DNA from: Thalassospira profundimaris
GTDB taxonomy: Bacteria; Pseudomonadota; Alphaproteobacteria; Rhodospirillales; Thalassospiraceae
Assembly: GCF_003326675.1 (NCBI RefSeq)
Contig: NZ_JPWF01000004.1
Coordinates: forward strand, 186,001-250,000
Direction of reading: 5' to 3'
Length of the DNA: 64,000 bases
The position numbers and the translations under genes are program-made. Positions 17,683 through 26,193 of the stretch are shown one piece after another; positions within the stretch are counted from its first letter, which is position 1; the number at the start of each line of letters is the position of its first letter. The notes beneath the pieces are model-generated. The model was not told where the DNA came from, searched no databases, and worked only from the letters and a program-made list of their open reading frames with translations.

Positions 17683-17716
17683 GCAGCGACAAGGCATTCT
17701 TGTCGCTGCTTTTTTA
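17683..17716 (+). terminator. Intrinsic terminator after the MFS gene
   Basis: An 11-base perfect stem (GCAGCGACAAG with CTTGTCGCTGC), a 5-base loop and six T residues, 33 bp past the MFS stop codon. Confidence 0.93.
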
Positions 17717-17857
17717 TGCGTTCATCGCATTGCCCACCGGTAAAATATTTTCAAACTTTGCTGGATGAATTCCGGGTTGGTCTGTTGTCAGGCTGACTTT
17801 GGCAAGGCACTGTTGCGACCGGTTTTCTGCGATCTGAAAAGCAAAAAGGAAGCAACG

Positions 17858-18469
17858 ATGTCGTCACCGGAAACGCCCCGTTCTGAAATCCTGGCGCATT
17901 ACCCCGAAGTCGGCGCGCGGGCCAAGGCCAAAGAACTTCAAAAGCTTGATATCCATTGCAAGAAGTTCATTTCCCTGTCGCCGTTTTGCATCCTGTCAAC
18001 CGCAACATCGAATGCCCAACCTGATCTTAGTCCACGCGGCGGATTGCCGGGCTTTGTCCATGTCAAAGATGACACTACGCTGGTCCTGCCTGATCGCCCC
18101 GGCAACAACCGTTTGGATAATCTGGGAAATCTTGCCCAAAACCCGCAGGTCGCCCTGCTTTTCATGATCCCCGGCGTCAATGAAACCCTGCGTATTCGCG
18201 GGACGGTCAAGATCGTGACCGATGCCGATTTCTGCGCCGAGTTTACCGAACGTGATACAGCTCCGCGCTCGGTCCTTGCCATCACCGTCACCTGTGCGTT
18301 TTTGCATTGCGCCAAGGCTTTCATGCGATCAGAACTTTGGTCGGCCGATGCCATCATCGACCGTGCCGAACTTCCCACCATGGGACAGATGCTTAAAGAC
18401 CAGATGAACAGCGAAGGCCCCAACGAAACGCAATCGGAAATGGAAGCCCGTTACCGCCAAAGTCTTTAG
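17858..18469 (+). CDS. PPOX-type FMN flavoprotein (MSMEG_1061-like)
   Basis: Soluble protein of 203 residues with the split-barrel flavin fold of the pyridoxamine-phosphate-oxidase superfamily: FCILSTATSNAQPDLSPRGG (strand 1-2), LVLPDRPGNNRLDNLGN (flavin-contact loop) and the MSMEG_1061-like C-terminal region. Such proteins bind FMN, haem or F420 and act as oxidoreductases of unknown substrate. The ATG at 17858 follows AAAAGGAAG and is preferred to an upstream start at 17765. It stands alone after the terminator. Confidence 0.85.
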   Translation: MSSPETPRSEILAHYPEVGARAKAKELQKLDIHCKKFISLSPFCILSTATSNAQPDLSPRGGLPGFVHVKDDTTLVLPDRPGNNRLDNLGNLAQNPQVALLFMIPGVNETLRIRGTVKIVTDADFCAEFTERDTAPRSVLAITVTCAFLHCAKAFMRSELWSADAIIDRAELPTMGQMLKDQMNSEGPNETQSEMEARYRQSL

Positions 18470-18560
18470 ATCATTGCGATTGTCCATCAATTGCCCGACC
18501 TGATTTGCCGGGGTTTGATTGCATCTTTCCGAAGAGGTCAAGTTGCGCTAAAACGCGCGG

Positions 18561-19040
18561 ATGGACAGACCAATTTACATCACGCCAGAAGGCCTTTCGA
18601 CGCTGCGCGCCGAACTTGATCACCTTTGGAAAAAGGAACGCCCCGAAATCGTTGCCGTCGTGCATTGGGCGGCCGGCAATGGCGATCGTTCGGAGAATGG
18701 CGATTACATTTACGGCAAGCGTCGCCTGCGCGAAATTGACCGTCGCGTACGCTATTTGCGCAAACGGATCGAAGATGCCGTTGTGGTCCGTCCCGAAGAA
18801 CAACCCGATCATTCACGCATCTTCTTTGGCGCCACGGTGACCTATGTGAATGCAAGGGACGAAGAAAAAACCATCCGCATCGTCGGCGAGGACGAGGCCG
18901 ACAGCCTTAATGGCATGATCAGCTGGATTTCACCGGTGGCCCGCGCATTGATGAAGGCATCGGTTGGCGATGTTGTCACCTTCCGCACCCCGGCGGGTGA
19001 AGACGAACTGGAAGTTCTTGAAATCAGCTATCCGGGCTAG
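18561..19040 (+). CDS. greB: Transcription elongation factor GreB
   Basis: Soluble 159-residue factor that binds RNA polymerase and promotes cleavage of backtracked transcripts. The N-terminal coiled coil carries the acidic tip GDRSENGDYIYGKRRLREID (about 40-59) and the C-terminal FKBP-like domain carries FFGATVTYV and the Gre-type ISPVARALMKASVGD. The QxK-type basic patch and length fit GreB more than GreA, though the A/B choice is made by overall likeness. Confidence 0.9.
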   Translation: MDRPIYITPEGLSTLRAELDHLWKKERPEIVAVVHWAAGNGDRSENGDYIYGKRRLREIDRRVRYLRKRIEDAVVVRPEEQPDHSRIFFGATVTYVNARDEEKTIRIVGEDEADSLNGMISWISPVARALMKASVGDVVTFRTPAGEDELEVLEISYPG

Positions 19041-19343
19041 TTCAAGGCAAGGGCGCGCTTACCAAACCCGCATGGCAGACGCCCCAAAACGGGGCTTCTT
19101 GCAAAAGTTGTGCGCAACCGGCAATTCCGCACAGTTAGACGGTTGATTTCGCAAGGTAAAAAGCGCATCCGATAGCGGGAACAACCGACGACAAAAAACA
19201 ATTTCTCGTCAGAAGCCTTGCGCAATGATCCAAATCGCGCTCATGATTGGTGACATTAAGTTCAAATTTTAAAACAGATCGTTTCCCGGAAATAATTCAT
19301 TCCCGGCGCGCCAGAACGACATAAAAACGACCGGAAATTAAAA
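19041..19343. other. Intergenic region with weak terminator
   Basis: After greB a short GC hairpin, GCCCC-AAAAC-GGGGC at 19081-19095, is followed by TTCTT and is probably a weak terminator. The rest (19,100-19,343) is an AT-rich leader of the XRE-cupin regulator gene. No gene is seen. Confidence 0.5.
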
Positions 19344-19907
19344 ATGGGTGATCCTACATTCTCGATTGGCATGAAACTGCGCCATGCGCGCAAGATCAAG
19401 GGCATGAGACTTTGCGATCTTGCCGATCAGGTAGAATGCTCGGAAGGTTTTCTGTCTAAACTGGAAAATGACAGGGTCAAACCATCGCTTCAGCTGTTGC
19501 ACCGGATTGTTGCGGTCCTTGAAACTTCGATCAGCAACCTGTTTAGCGAAAGCAACGACAGCATCGTGTCGCGTGCCGGAACACGACAGGTTCTTCATAC
19601 CAGCAACATTCGCCCCGGCGAAGGTGTTGGCCTTGAAACCCTGGTATCGCCATCCGCTGGCCATTTGCTGTTTGGTGCGATCCATATTGTGCGTGCCGGT
19701 GGCGGCAGTTCGGGCACCATTGTCCATGAAGGCGAAGAGCTTGGTTATGTGCTCGAAGGCGAGCTTGATCTGAATGTCGATGGTGTCGAATACCATCTGA
19801 TGCCGGGCGACTCATTCTTCTTCCCGTCAAAGATGCCGCACGGCTATCGCAATCCGACTGATAAGGAAACCAAGGTTTTGTGGGTCAACACCCCGCCAAC
19901 CTTCTAG
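19344..19907 (+). CDS. XRE-family regulator with cupin sensor domain
   Basis: Regulator of 187 residues: N-terminal HTH_3 (about 6-62, with LADQVECSEGFLSKLEND) and C-terminal cupin_2 barrel (about 105-183, HEGEELGYVLEGELDLNV and PGDSFFFPSKMPHGYRN), whose His/Glu residues can hold metal or ligand. This architecture is typical of local regulators of amine and amino-acid catabolism such as PuuR. It sits directly upstream of an ABC uptake operon, with a large palindromic operator region between them, so it very likely controls that operon in response to its substrate or a breakdown product. Confidence 0.92.
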   Translation: MGDPTFSIGMKLRHARKIKGMRLCDLADQVECSEGFLSKLENDRVKPSLQLLHRIVAVLETSISNLFSESNDSIVSRAGTRQVLHTSNIRPGEGVGLETLVSPSAGHLLFGAIHIVRAGGGSSGTIVHEGEELGYVLEGELDLNVDGVEYHLMPGDSFFFPSKMPHGYRNPTDKETKVLWVNTPPTF

Positions 19908-19908
19908 T

Positions 19909-19976
19909 TTGGTCACAATCAGTAAAACTACTTTCTTATTGGTCAAGTCACTTGACCAATAAGAAAGACTTGGTCA
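19909..19976. promoter_or_regulatory. Operator cluster: four TTGGTCA motifs, one 37-bp perfect palindrome
   Basis: TTGGTCA occurs at 19909-19915, 19939-19945 and 19970-19976, and inverted (TGACCAA) at 19953-19959. The inner two lie in a perfect 18-bp inverted repeat with one central base at 19931-19967. It begins right after the stop of the XRE-cupin regulator and precedes the ABC operon by about 175 bp. The repeats read as binding sites for a dimer, most simply the adjacent regulator. It lacks a T-run, so it is less likely to be only a terminator. Confidence 0.7.
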
Positions 19977-20024
19977 GTATGCCTCTGCTGGCTAAGTCGG
20001 AATTCCACCGTACACAAGGTGGCC

Positions 20025-20038
20025 GGGTCAAATGACCC
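20025..20038. promoter_or_regulatory. Second palindrome GGGTCAAATGACCC
   Basis: A 14-bp perfect palindrome with the same GGTCA/TGACC core as the upstream operator cluster, about 110 bp before the binding-protein start. It may be a further, weaker binding site for the same regulator. Confidence 0.5.
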
Positions 20039-20150
20039 AGGTTCGGGAAGGAACATAAATCTCGCATCGATATGGCTGGCGAAACCTCCGGAGTCCGTTT
20101 TCGGCTCCGTACGAGTTGTTTTCCAAAAAGCCAACAGGGGGCTTATCTTG

Positions 20151-21323
20151 ATGAACATTCTACGCAAATCGACCGTTTCTGCGATTGCACTGACGATGGC
20201 ACTGACGGTTGGTGCCGGCATCGCCGATGCAAAAGACAAAGTAAAAGTTGCCTTCATTGGCCCGCTGACCGGTGGCGTATCGGCAATCGGCGTTGGCGGT
20301 CGTAACTCGGCAGAGCTTGCAGTTCAGTTGCGCAATGCAGACCCGGACGCCAAATACGAATACGAACTGGTGGCAATGGATTCCGAGTGCAAACCGAACG
20401 TTGGCGTTCAGGTTGCAACCAAGGTTGCCGCTGACAGATCGATTGTCGGCCTTGTTGGGCATTATTGCTCAGCCGTGGCGATGGGTGCGGTTGACATCTA
20501 TCACAAATTCAACCTGCCGATGTCGGTCTGGGGTGCAGTTCTTCCCGATGTCACCTATGGCAACGACTACAAGGAAATCCATCGTGTGAACGGCACGATG
20601 ATCAACCAGAACGATGTCGCGGCAAAATTCATGGCTGAACAGGGCTATAAAACCTGGGTCATCATTCACGACACCACCGATTACGGCAAAGGCCATAACA
20701 AGTACTTCTCCGAATACCTCGCCCAGAATGGCGGCGAAGTCCTTGCAGATTTCGGTGTTCCGGCTGACCAGCAGGACTTCACTGCCGAACTGACCAAAGC
20801 CAAACAGCTGAACCCCGATGTCATCTATTTCGGTGGTCTGGTTCCGCTTGGCGTCCGCGTCCGTTCGCAGATGGAAAAGCTTGGCATCACCGCACAGTTC
20901 CAGGGCGTATCGGGCATCAAATCGGATGCCTTCATCGAAGGCGTGGGCACCGAACTGTCCGAAGGCGTTGTCAGCTTCCTTGAAGGTGCGCCGGTCGACA
21001 AACTTCCGGGTGGTCAGTACTTCACCGAGAAATACAAAGCCGCCGGTTTTGCCGAGAACGAAGAAGCCTATGGCCCGTTCGCCTTTGCTGCGATGAGCTT
21101 GATCCTTGATGGTATCGAGGAAGTCGGTCCGAACCGCAAAAAACTGACCAAATACCTTGGCGATATTCAGGACCATGATTCAATCGTTGGCAAAATCTCG
21201 TTCGACGATCACGGTCAGAACACCGTTGCCGCCATCACCAAATATGTCGTCCAGGACGGCAAATGGGTGGTCTGGGAAGACAGCGAATACGCAACCGGTG
21301 CCCGTAAACTTGCTGGCAAATAA
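20151..21323 (+). CDS. Liv-type ABC transporter substrate-binding protein
   Basis: Periplasmic binding protein of 390 residues. A Sec signal peptide covers about 1-24, with cleavage after ADA. The mature part opens with VKVAFIGPLTGGVSAIGVGG, typical of the branched-chain amino acid binding family (Peripla_BP_6). The ATG at 20151 is preferred because it gives a clean signal peptide; the frame is open upstream. It feeds the four membrane and ATPase components downstream. The ligand is probably an amino acid, amide or related compound given the hydrolases at the end of the operon. Confidence 0.92.
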   Translation: MNILRKSTVSAIALTMALTVGAGIADAKDKVKVAFIGPLTGGVSAIGVGGRNSAELAVQLRNADPDAKYEYELVAMDSECKPNVGVQVATKVAADRSIVGLVGHYCSAVAMGAVDIYHKFNLPMSVWGAVLPDVTYGNDYKEIHRVNGTMINQNDVAAKFMAEQGYKTWVIIHDTTDYGKGHNKYFSEYLAQNGGEVLADFGVPADQQDFTAELTKAKQLNPDVIYFGGLVPLGVRVRSQMEKLGITAQFQGVSGIKSDAFIEGVGTELSEGVVSFLEGAPVDKLPGGQYFTEKYKAAGFAENEEAYGPFAFAAMSLILDGIEEVGPNRKKLTKYLGDIQDHDSIVGKISFDDHGQNTVAAITKYVVQDGKWVVWEDSEYATGARKLAGK

Positions 21324-21338
21324 GCCGGTCTGATGCGG

Positions 21339-21372
21339 CCCTTCCTGCCTGATTTTTTTCGGGCAGGAAGGG
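21339..21372 (+). terminator. Intra-operon hairpin after the binding-protein gene
   Basis: An 11-base stem (CCCTTCCTGCC with GGCAGGAAGGG) with a T-rich 12-base loop, 15 bp past the binding-protein stop. There is no T-run after it, so it is more likely an mRNA-stabilising or partial attenuation hairpin. Such hairpins let the binding protein be made in excess over the permeases. Confidence 0.7.
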
Positions 21373-21430
21373 GTCCATTGCATTTCTCGCAAGCAATTTA
21401 AATTAATCAAAACAAAAAGGTAGGTTGGCC

Positions 21431-22351
21431 ATGGATGTGGGCCTTCTCGGTCAGTTTGTTGTTAACGGCATGATGCTTGGCATGATGTATGCCCTTGTCG
21501 CTGTTGGCTTCACGCTGTTTTTCGGTGTGCTTGATGTCATCAAGTTCTCTCATGGTGATGTCTTGATGGTCGGGACCTTTGCCGGTTTTTCGACCTATCT
21601 CGGCATGACCGCAATCGGGATCGACAACGCGTTCATTCAGTTGATCGGTGTTCTGGTGATTTCGCTTGGCTCTATGGCCATTCTGGGTGCGGTGATTGCG
21701 CGTTATCTGGTGCTGCCGCTGAAATCGGCACCGCCGCTTAATACCCTGCTGGTCACGCTGATGCTTGGCACGGTTCTGCGCGAAGCCATCCGTCTGTTTT
21801 ACCCGGACGGCTCGAACCCGAAACACTTCCCGGCACTCCTGCCGACAGATTCATGGTCGCTCGGTTCCTTCACCCTGCGTTCCGACAGCGTCATCCTTCT
21901 GATCGGGGGGCTTCTGGTGATTGTCGGCGTCAATATGCTGATCAACCGCACCCGTCTTGGTCTGGCAATCCGTGCTGTGGCCCAGGACGAAGAAACCGCC
22001 AAATGCATGGGCATCAATTTCAAGATGATTGTGCTTTTGACCTTTGCGCTGGGGTCGGCTGTTGCCGCCTTTGCCGGTGTCATGAACGGCCTTTACTACA
22101 ATGAAATCAACTTTGGCATGGGCCTGCTCCTTGGTGTGATCGGCTTTAGTGCGGCCATCGTTGGCGGTCTTGGCAACATTTACGGTGCCATTCTTGGTGG
22201 CTTCCTGTTTGCCGGATTGCAGACCCTTGGTGCCGTCGCCCTGCCCTTTGCCAGTGCATACAAAGACGTTTTCGCGTTTGCAGTTGTTATTGCCATCATC
22301 GCGTGGCGTCCGACCGGCCTGATCGCCGAGAAAACGAGCGAAAGGGTCTGA
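21431..22351 (+). CDS. livH: Branched-chain-type ABC transporter permease LivH
   Basis: Inner-membrane permease of 306 residues with about eight helices and the LivH signature (FSHGDVLMVGTFAGF, RTRLGLAIRAVAQDEETAKCMGI that contacts the ATPases). It pairs with LivM to form the channel. The ATG at 21431 follows AGGTAGG; a TTG two codons earlier is possible. The LivM gene starts 3 bp after its stop. Confidence 0.92.
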   Translation: MDVGLLGQFVVNGMMLGMMYALVAVGFTLFFGVLDVIKFSHGDVLMVGTFAGFSTYLGMTAIGIDNAFIQLIGVLVISLGSMAILGAVIARYLVLPLKSAPPLNTLLVTLMLGTVLREAIRLFYPDGSNPKHFPALLPTDSWSLGSFTLRSDSVILLIGGLLVIVGVNMLINRTRLGLAIRAVAQDEETAKCMGINFKMIVLLTFALGSAVAAFAGVMNGLYYNEINFGMGLLLGVIGFSAAIVGGLGNIYGAILGGFLFAGLQTLGAVALPFASAYKDVFAFAVVIAIIAWRPTGLIAEKTSERV

Positions 22352-22354
22352 TCG

Positions 22355-23506
22355 ATGACGCAATCGTTAAAAGACAAACTTGTCATCATTCTTCTGGCCG
22401 CTGTGATTGCTGCCTTCTCGATCACCTTCATCGCCATCGAAGAACAGGTCGAAATCTTTGCCCTGCTGGTCTTTGCCGCTGCTTTGGTTCTGGGCGGTGC
22501 CAAACTTGGTATCACCGCATCCATCGCGCAAAGCCTTGCGCGCAATGAACGGCTGATGAACTTTGCCTTCATCGCCGCCACCATTGCCGTTGTTTTCTGG
22601 TTCCGCGAAGATCACTTCCCGCTTCTGATGATCGCAACCGTTCTTTTGTATGTGATCGCCTGTTGTGGCCTGAACATCCAGTTCGGTTTTACCGGAGTTG
22701 TCAACTTTGCCGGTGCGGCGTTCTTTGGTGTGGGCTGCTATACCGCGGCCGTGCTTGGTGGCACATCCGTGCCGCTGCTTCTGGTTATCGTGCTGGGCGG
22801 CGTGATTGCAGCCATCGTCGGATCGGTCCTGATTATCCCGGTTCTGCGCACACGCGGCCATTATGCCGCCGTTGTCACCATCGCATTCGGGCTTTTGTTC
22901 CGTACCTTCCTTGAAGTCAACGACACGCTTGGCGGTCCGCAGGGACTGGGCGTTTCGGGCATGAACCTGTTTGGCTGGGACTTTAACAACAACATCGAAA
23001 TCAGCGAAAACCTCGAAATCTCGTTCTATATGAACTATGTGGTTCTGGCCCTGATCATGGTCATTCTGACCTTTGTTCTGATGCGTCGCATTGAACGGTC
23101 GTGGATCGGGTTGAATTTCGATGCGGTTCGTCTTGATGAAACTGCGGCTGCCTGCTTTGGCATTGATATCAAACGCTGGAAAATTGTTGCCTTTACCCTT
23201 GGCAACTTCCTGGCCGGAACGGCGGGCGCGCTTTACGCCATGATGCTTGGCTTTATTGCGCCCTCGAACTTTGCGTTCTCGGACTCCCTGATCCTTGTTT
23301 CCATCGTCTTGCTTGGCGGGATGGGCAGCCTGTGGGGCACGATCCTTGCCGCTGGTCTTGTCGTTCTGCTGCCTGAAAAGCTTCAGGTCATTCAGGAATA
23401 CCGGTTCCTGATCTATGCCGTTGTGATGATTTTGATCCTGTTGTTCCGTCCGCAGGGCATCCTTCCGCGTGGTTTGCGCGCATATATTCCAGGCTGGAGA
23501 GGTTGA
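22355..23506 (+). CDS. livM: Branched-chain-type ABC transporter permease LivM
   Basis: Second permease, 383 residues, with about ten helices and the LivM motif GLNIQFGFTGVVNFAGAAFF near residues 105-125. RRIERSWIGLNFDAVRLDE forms the coupling region. The N-terminal extension of about 60 residues before the core is within the family's range. Its stop is separated from the livG start by one base. Confidence 0.92.
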   Translation: MTQSLKDKLVIILLAAVIAAFSITFIAIEEQVEIFALLVFAAALVLGGAKLGITASIAQSLARNERLMNFAFIAATIAVVFWFREDHFPLLMIATVLLYVIACCGLNIQFGFTGVVNFAGAAFFGVGCYTAAVLGGTSVPLLLVIVLGGVIAAIVGSVLIIPVLRTRGHYAAVVTIAFGLLFRTFLEVNDTLGGPQGLGVSGMNLFGWDFNNNIEISENLEISFYMNYVVLALIMVILTFVLMRRIERSWIGLNFDAVRLDETAAACFGIDIKRWKIVAFTLGNFLAGTAGALYAMMLGFIAPSNFAFSDSLILVSIVLLGGMGSLWGTILAAGLVVLLPEKLQVIQEYRFLIYAVVMILILLFRPQGILPRGLRAYIPGWRG

Positions 23507-23507
23507 T

Positions 23508-24293
23508 ATGGCCCAGCAACAAGAAACCGTACTGACCTTTCGCGGACTGACCCGACGTTTCGGCGGCGTGATTGCGCTTAACAAGTTCGATATGGAACTT
23601 ACCAATGGTCAGATCGTTGGCCTGATCGGGCCGAACGGATCGGGTAAAACCACGTCGTTCAACGTTTTGACCGGAATTTACGAAGCCAATGGCGGCAGCA
23701 TCGAATTTCTGGGACAGGACATCACAAGCTGGCCCGCCCAGAAAGTTTACGAAGCCGGTGTTGCCCGCACATTCCAGCGATCGCGCCTGTGCCTTGAATT
23801 GTCGATCTTTGACAACATCATGATCGGCAATCACAAGCGCCTTAATCACGGATTGCTGTTCAACATCTTCCAGCGCAAGGCCCTTCGCGAACAGATCCGG
23901 GAAAATCATGAAGAAGCACGCAAGCTTCTGAAGATTTTTGATCCTGCACTGGCCGACAAGATGTTCGATCCGGTCGGAAGCCTGCGCATGATTGATCGTC
24001 GCCGCATTGAAATTTGCCGCGCCCTGATCAGTCACCCGCGCCTGTTGCTGCTTGATGAACCGTCCGCGGGCATGACCCACGAAGAAACCCGCGAATTGAT
24101 GGATGATATCCTTGAAGTCCGCGAAATGATCGACGGTCTTTCGATCATTCTGGTCGAACATGAAATGGGCATGATCGAACGTGTGACAGACAAATGCATT
24201 GTCCTGAACTTCGGACAGAAAATTTGTGAAGGCGCCTATCGTGACGTCGCCTCGGACAAGCTTGTCCAGGAAGCCTATCTGGGGGGAGAATAA
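23508..24293 (+). CDS. livG: ABC transporter ATP-binding protein LivG
   Basis: Cytoplasmic ATPase of 261 residues: Walker A GPNGSGKTT near 45, Q-loop TFQRSRL, Walker B LLLLDEPSAGM and switch His in LVEHEMG. The usual LSGGQ signature is replaced around the RMIDRRRIEICRAL helix start (SLRMIDRRR), a clear departure from the consensus LSYGQQRRLEIARAL. Otherwise it is a standard LivG partner for LivF. Start at 23508 follows GGAGAGG. Confidence 0.92.
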   Translation: MAQQQETVLTFRGLTRRFGGVIALNKFDMELTNGQIVGLIGPNGSGKTTSFNVLTGIYEANGGSIEFLGQDITSWPAQKVYEAGVARTFQRSRLCLELSIFDNIMIGNHKRLNHGLLFNIFQRKALREQIRENHEEARKLLKIFDPALADKMFDPVGSLRMIDRRRIEICRALISHPRLLLLDEPSAGMTHEETRELMDDILEVREMIDGLSIILVEHEMGMIERVTDKCIVLNFGQKICEGAYRDVASDKLVQEAYLGGE

Positions 24294-24295
24294 CC

Positions 24296-25012
24296 ATGGT
24301 CATGGCAAGTTCACTTGAAGTCAAAGACATCTATGCGGCCTATGATTCCGCCGACGTTCTTGAAGGCGTATCGCTTAAGGTTCCAGCAGGTAAAATCACC
24401 TGCCTGCTGGGATCAAACGGTGCGGGTAAATCAACCATCATTCGTGCCATTCTTGGCCTGACGCCACCGCGTTCCGGTGACATCCAGATTGACGGGCAAA
24501 GTCTTGTCGGGCTTCCGACCCACAAGATCATCTCGGCGGGCATCGCCTGCATTCCCGAAGGCCGCAAGGTGTTCCCGAAAATGACGGTGGTCGATAACCT
24601 GCGTCTTGGCGGCTATCAGGAAAATACCGAAACCGTCCTGCGTGATCGCATGGATCAGGTGTTCGAGATTTTCCCGCGCCTTAAGGAACGCCGTAATCAG
24701 TTGGCCGGCACGATGTCGGGTGGTGAACAGGCAATGGTGTCCATCGGGCGCGGCCTGATGGCGGCCCCCAAGGTCCTGTTGATTGATGAACCGTCCCTTG
24801 GTTTGTCGCCGCTGTTTGTCAAAGAAAACTTCAACATCATCAAGCGGATCAACGATCAGGGCATCACCGTGTTCCTTGTCGAACAGAACGTCCATCAGAC
24901 GCTGGCCATTGCCCATTACGGCTATGTGATGTCGCAGGGGAGGGTCGTCGCCGAAGGAACGGCACAGGAACTGTCCGAAAACAAAGAAGTCCACGAGGCC
25001 TATTTCGGCTGA
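24296..25012 (+). CDS. livF: ABC transporter ATP-binding protein LivF
   Basis: Second ATPase, 238 residues: Walker A GSNGAGKST near 42, signature MSGGEQAMVSIGRGLM, Walker B VLLIDEPSLGL and switch region VEQNVHQTL. It heterodimerises with LivG to energise uptake. The start overlaps closely with the end of livG (2-bp gap); a second ATG two codons in is equally possible. Confidence 0.93.
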   Translation: MVMASSLEVKDIYAAYDSADVLEGVSLKVPAGKITCLLGSNGAGKSTIIRAILGLTPPRSGDIQIDGQSLVGLPTHKIISAGIACIPEGRKVFPKMTVVDNLRLGGYQENTETVLRDRMDQVFEIFPRLKERRNQLAGTMSGGEQAMVSIGRGLMAAPKVLLIDEPSLGLSPLFVKENFNIIKRINDQGITVFLVEQNVHQTLAIAHYGYVMSQGRVVAEGTAQELSENKEVHEAYFG

Positions 25013-25059
25013 TCGCCAAAACGCGCTTCTGACAATTCCAAGAACACAGGGGATATAAC

Positions 25060-26193
25060 GTGCCCAACACCAAAATTGATGCGGTCGAACTGACCCGTCA
25101 ACTGATCCGGTTTGAAACCGTCAATCCGGTCAATCCCGAAAAGGATTGCGTCGAATATGTCGGCAAACTTCTGGCGGAAAACGGTTTTGACATTTCCTAT
25201 CATGACTTCGCACCGGGCAGAACCAACCTGATTGCTCGGATCGGCGGGTCAGAAACCTGTCCCCCGATCTGCTTTACAGGTCATCTTGATACCGTCCCGC
25301 TGGGGCATACCGAATGGTCGATGGCACCGTTTGGTGCCGATATCGCGGACGGCAAGCTTTATGGTCGCGGATCAAGCGACATGAAATCGGGCGTCGCCGC
25401 ATTTGTCGCCGCCGTGATCGAAATTGCATCTGATCTGGCAAAGGGTCCCGGTGTGGTTCTTTTGATTACCGCGGGCGAGGAAACCGGGTGCGAAGGTGCG
25501 GCCTTTATCGCGGGCCTTGGCGATGTAATTGGCAAGGCCGGTGCAATTGTCGTTGCCGAACCGACATCGAATTATCCCTATGTCGGGCACAAGGGTGCTC
25601 TTTGGATGAAAGCCACGACCGATGGCGTTACCGCGCATGGTTCGATGCCCGAGCTTGGCGTTAATGCCATCTACAAGGCATCACGCGCGATCACCAAACT
25701 TGAAGACTATGACTTCAATGTTGCCCGCCATCCGGTCATGGGACCTGCAACCTTGAATGTCGGGACGGTTGATGGTGGCATTAACGTCAATTCCGTACCC
25801 AACCGGGCCGAAATTGGCATCGATGTGCGCACCATCCCCGGTCAGGATAACGCCGTCATTCTGGAACAGCTCGCCTCCTATCTGGGGGACGAGGTGACCT
25901 TGACCCCGACGGTCAATCTTGAACCTGTTTGGACATCGCCGGAACATCCGTGGATGCAGTCGGTGTTCGAGGTGGTTGCACCGCTTCATGACGATCCGAT
26001 TGTCAACAAGACCGCGGCCTATTTCACCGATGCGTCGATTTTCACCCGTGCCTATGACTTTGCCCCAACAGTCATTCTTGGCCCGGGCGAAGCCGCCATG
26101 GCCCATCAAACCGACGAGTTTTGCTATGTCTCGAGGATCGAAGAGGCGGTTGGCATTTACCGGACACTGGCCGAAAACTGGAACAATCAATGA
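25060..26193 (+). CDS. M20 family amidohydrolase (ArgE/DapE type)
   Basis: Cytoplasmic zinc hydrolase of 377 residues: GHLDTVPLG near 70-78 (zinc His and Asp), GRGSSDMKSG (bridging Asp), TAGEETGCEGA (catalytic Glu) and a dimerisation domain in between. Members cut N-acyl bonds, as in acetylornithine or succinyl-diaminopimelate, or peptides. The GTG at 25060 follows CAGGGGATATA. The gene sits 47 bp after livF and overlaps the amidase gene by 4 bp, so it probably acts on the imported compound rather than in arginine or lysine biosynthesis. Confidence 0.88.
   Translation: MPNTKIDAVELTRQLIRFETVNPVNPEKDCVEYVGKLLAENGFDISYHDFAPGRTNLIARIGGSETCPPICFTGHLDTVPLGHTEWSMAPFGADIADGKLYGRGSSDMKSGVAAFVAAVIEIASDLAKGPGVVLLITAGEETGCEGAAFIAGLGDVIGKAGAIVVAEPTSNYPYVGHKGALWMKATTDGVTAHGSMPELGVNAIYKASRAITKLEDYDFNVARHPVMGPATLNVGTVDGGINVNSVPNRAEIGIDVRTIPGQDNAVILEQLASYLGDEVTLTPTVNLEPVWTSPEHPWMQSVFEVVAPLHDDPIVNKTAAYFTDASIFTRAYDFAPTVILGPGEAAMAHQTDEFCYVSRIEEAVGIYRTLAENWNNQ

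Noticed and set aside
19081..19100. Strong terminator after greB
   Set aside because: The stem has five GC pairs and only a short T-rich tail (TTCTT), so it is listed only as a weak candidate in the intergenic entry.
20469..21176. 235-codon minus-strand frame
   Set aside because: It is antisense to the binding-protein gene and has no motif or ribosome binding site.
22367..23605. 412-codon minus-strand frame
   Set aside because: It is opposite livM, which has conserved permease motifs.
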